Source of the DNA: Actinoplanes oryzae
Lineage (GTDB): Bacteria; Actinomycetota; Actinomycetes; Mycobacteriales; Micromonosporaceae
Assembly (NCBI RefSeq): GCF_030757795.1
Contig: NZ_JAUQWH010000099.1
Span: forward strand, 1-32,377
DNA: 32,377 bases
Direction: 5' to 3'
Part shown: in pieces, positions 31,234-32,377 of the stretch
How the letters are laid out: each line of letters begins with the position of its first letter
How positions within the stretch are numbered: the first letter of the stretch is position 1
Position numbers and translations under genes: made by a program
The notes under the pieces: generated by a model
The model's database searches: none
What the model was told of the DNA's origin: nothing
The model's input: the letters and a program-made list of their open reading frames with translations, nothing else

Positions 31234-32377
31234 TGCGGCGGCGCAGCGTCCTGGGGCTCAGCGGCGCGGCGCTCCTGCCGCTCCCCCGGCCCTCGCGCCG
31301 GCAGCGCTGGGTGCACACGTGGGTGGCCATGCCGCAGCTGACCGAGCCGGGCAACCTGCCGCCCGCGCCCTTCACCGGCCCGGACTCGGTGCTGGCCGGC
31401 ACCACGATCCGGCAGACCGTGCACACCTCGATCGGCGGGACCCGGCTGCGCGTACGCTTCTCCAACGCCTTCGGCGGCGCCGAGCTGCCGATCACCGCCG
31501 CCGCCGTGGCCCTGCCCCTGGCCGGCCAGGCCGGGGTCCCGGCCGTCAGTCCCGGCACCAGCCGCCCGCTCACCTTCGGCGGCCACCCGTCCACCGTGGT
31601 GCCGGTCGGCGCCCAGGTGGTGTCCGACCCGGTCGACCTGCGCGTGGCCGCGCGCGCCAACCTCACCGTCACCACCTACCTGGCCACCGGGCAGCAGACG
31701 CTGAGCATCACGTCCCACCCCGGCTCGCGGACCACCAGCCACCTGCTCGCCGGCGACCACCACCGCGACCCCGACCTGCCCGGCGCGACCCCGGTCGACC
31801 ACTGGTACCTGCTCAGCGGCGTCGAGGTGCGCAGCGACGCCCCCGCCCTGGCGATCGTCGGCGACTCCCTGACCGACGGCCGCGGCTCCACCACCAACGG
31901 CAACGACCGCTGGCCCGACCAGCTCCAGCCCCGGCTGCCCGGCGTGGCGGTGCTCAACCAGGCGGCCGGCGGCAACCGGGTCCTCCACGACGGCCTCGGC
32001 CCGAGCCTGCTCGCCCGCCTCGACCGCGACGTGCTGGCCCTCGGCGCGGTCAGCCGGCTGCTGCTCTTCGAGGGCGTCAACGACATCGGCACCGCGCCGG
32101 CCACCGACGCGGGCCAGCGCCAGGTGGTGGCCGACCTGATCGCGGCGTACGGCCAGGTGATCCTGCGCGCGGAGGCCCGCGACATCGCCACGTGCGGCGC
32201 GACCATCACCCCGTTCGGCGGCAACGCGAGCTACGACGACCCCGCCGGCCTGCGCGAACGCTCCCGCCAGGCGGTCAACCACTGGATCCGCCACGGCGGC
32301 GCCTTCGCCACGGTCACCGACTTCGACGCCGCCCACGCGCGCCCCGGGCGGGACGCAGCCACTTCTCCGCCTCGTTC
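31233..32377 (+). CDS. Secreted SGNH/GDSL hydrolase, 3' end outside window
   Basis: This is an esterase-fold protein with a twin-arginine-like start (MRRRSVLGLSGAALLPLP), suggesting Tat export. An N-terminal beta domain from WVHTWVAMPQLTEP includes TIRQTVHTSIGGTRLRVRFS. The SGNH blocks follow: GDSLTDG with the nucleophile Ser near residue 212, the Gly block AAGGNR, and the Asn block FEGVNDIG. The final Asp-x-x-His block is not reached. ATG overlaps the GH115 stop, so the two are coupled; with GH115, a role as an acetyl or feruloyl esterase on plant polysaccharide is plausible. The last 40 or so bases read as ARPGRDAATSPPR, unlike family sequence after the TDFDAA position, so a frameshift near the window edge is possible. 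Confidence 0.9.
   Translation, partial: MRRRSVLGLSGAALLPLPRPSRRQRWVHTWVAMPQLTEPGNLPPAPFTGPDSVLAGTTIRQTVHTSIGGTRLRVRFSNAFGGAELPITAAAVALPLAGQAGVPAVSPGTSRPLTFGGHPSTVVPVGAQVVSDPVDLRVAARANLTVTTYLATGQQTLSITSHPGSRTTSHLLAGDHHRDPDLPGATPVDHWYLLSGVEVRSDAPALAIVGDSLTDGRGSTTNGNDRWPDQLQPRLPGVAVLNQAAGGNRVLHDGLGPSLLARLDRDVLALGAVSRLLLFEGVNDIGTAPATDAGQRQVVADLIAAYGQVILRAEARDIATCGATITPFGGNASYDDPAGLRERSRQAVNHWIRHGGAFATVTDFDAAHARPGRDAATSPPR

Noticed and set aside
31200..32336. Minus-strand frames opposite the SGNH hydrolase
   Set aside because: The plus strand shows GDSLTDG, AAGGNR and GVNDIG blocks and is coupled to GH115; the opposite frames show no family features.
32320..32377. Firm call of a frameshift in the SGNH hydrolase
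   Set aside because: The odd sequence is confined to the last bases of the window and cannot be compared with what follows.

Overview
The window is high-GC actinobacterial DNA. GC-biased third codon positions, many GTG starts, and the gene content (class III lanthipeptide synthetase, vanHAX-type genes, HspR-type operator at lon, PRC/DUF2382 stress proteins) suggest a filamentous actinomycete. Actinoplanes or a close relative in the Micromonosporaceae fits best, but this is inferred from gene content and no search was run. I saw no rRNA, tRNA, CRISPR array, transposase or phage gene.

Layout. (1) 1-7146, plus strand: the end of an ABC ATPase and its FtsX-type permease, then a class III lanthipeptide synthetase (LanKC), a 43-residue precursor peptide (5630-5761) and a GT1 glycosyltransferase. 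The precursor carries two Ser-x2-Ser/Thr-x3-4-Cys labionin-type motifs and two Trp. With the glycosyltransferase and an AplP-like M1 peptidase at 13511-15916, this resembles the published glycosylated labionin peptide NAI-112. (2) 7136-13446: a class II aldolase, then on the minus strand a tightly overlapping vanH-vanA-vanX operon for remodelling peptidoglycan precursors to D-Ala-D-Lac. Its vanH is fused downstream of a degenerate D-Ala-D-Ala ligase domain. A murG paralogue reads divergently from it. (3) 13511-18394: the M1 metallopeptidase, a D-mannonate dehydratase, and a remnant-like CoxM/CoxS pair with no molybdenum subunit. (4) 18404-20790: a short-chain dehydrogenase and a divergent TetR regulator sharing two copies of a 20-bp operator, then a metallophosphoesterase. 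(5) 20868-25661: Lon protease behind a HAIR-like operator, a divergent hypothetical gene, and two DUF2382 stress proteins. (6) 25759-28206: a compact five-gene run with three small Cys-containing proteins sharing a Pro-Gly-Phe-x-Ala-(Glu/Asp) motif, interleaved with a PatA/PatG-like subtilase and a stand-alone PatG C-terminal-like protein. (7) 28306-end: a secreted GH115 alpha-glucuronidase and the start of a secreted SGNH hydrolase.

The most likely undescribed system is region 6. It looks like a cyanobactin-maturase-like module split into separate proteins, with Cys-rich candidate substrates sharing a possible recognition motif. The second unusual item is the pseudo-ligase-VanH fusion. The lanthipeptide locus is well supported but probably close to known chemistry.
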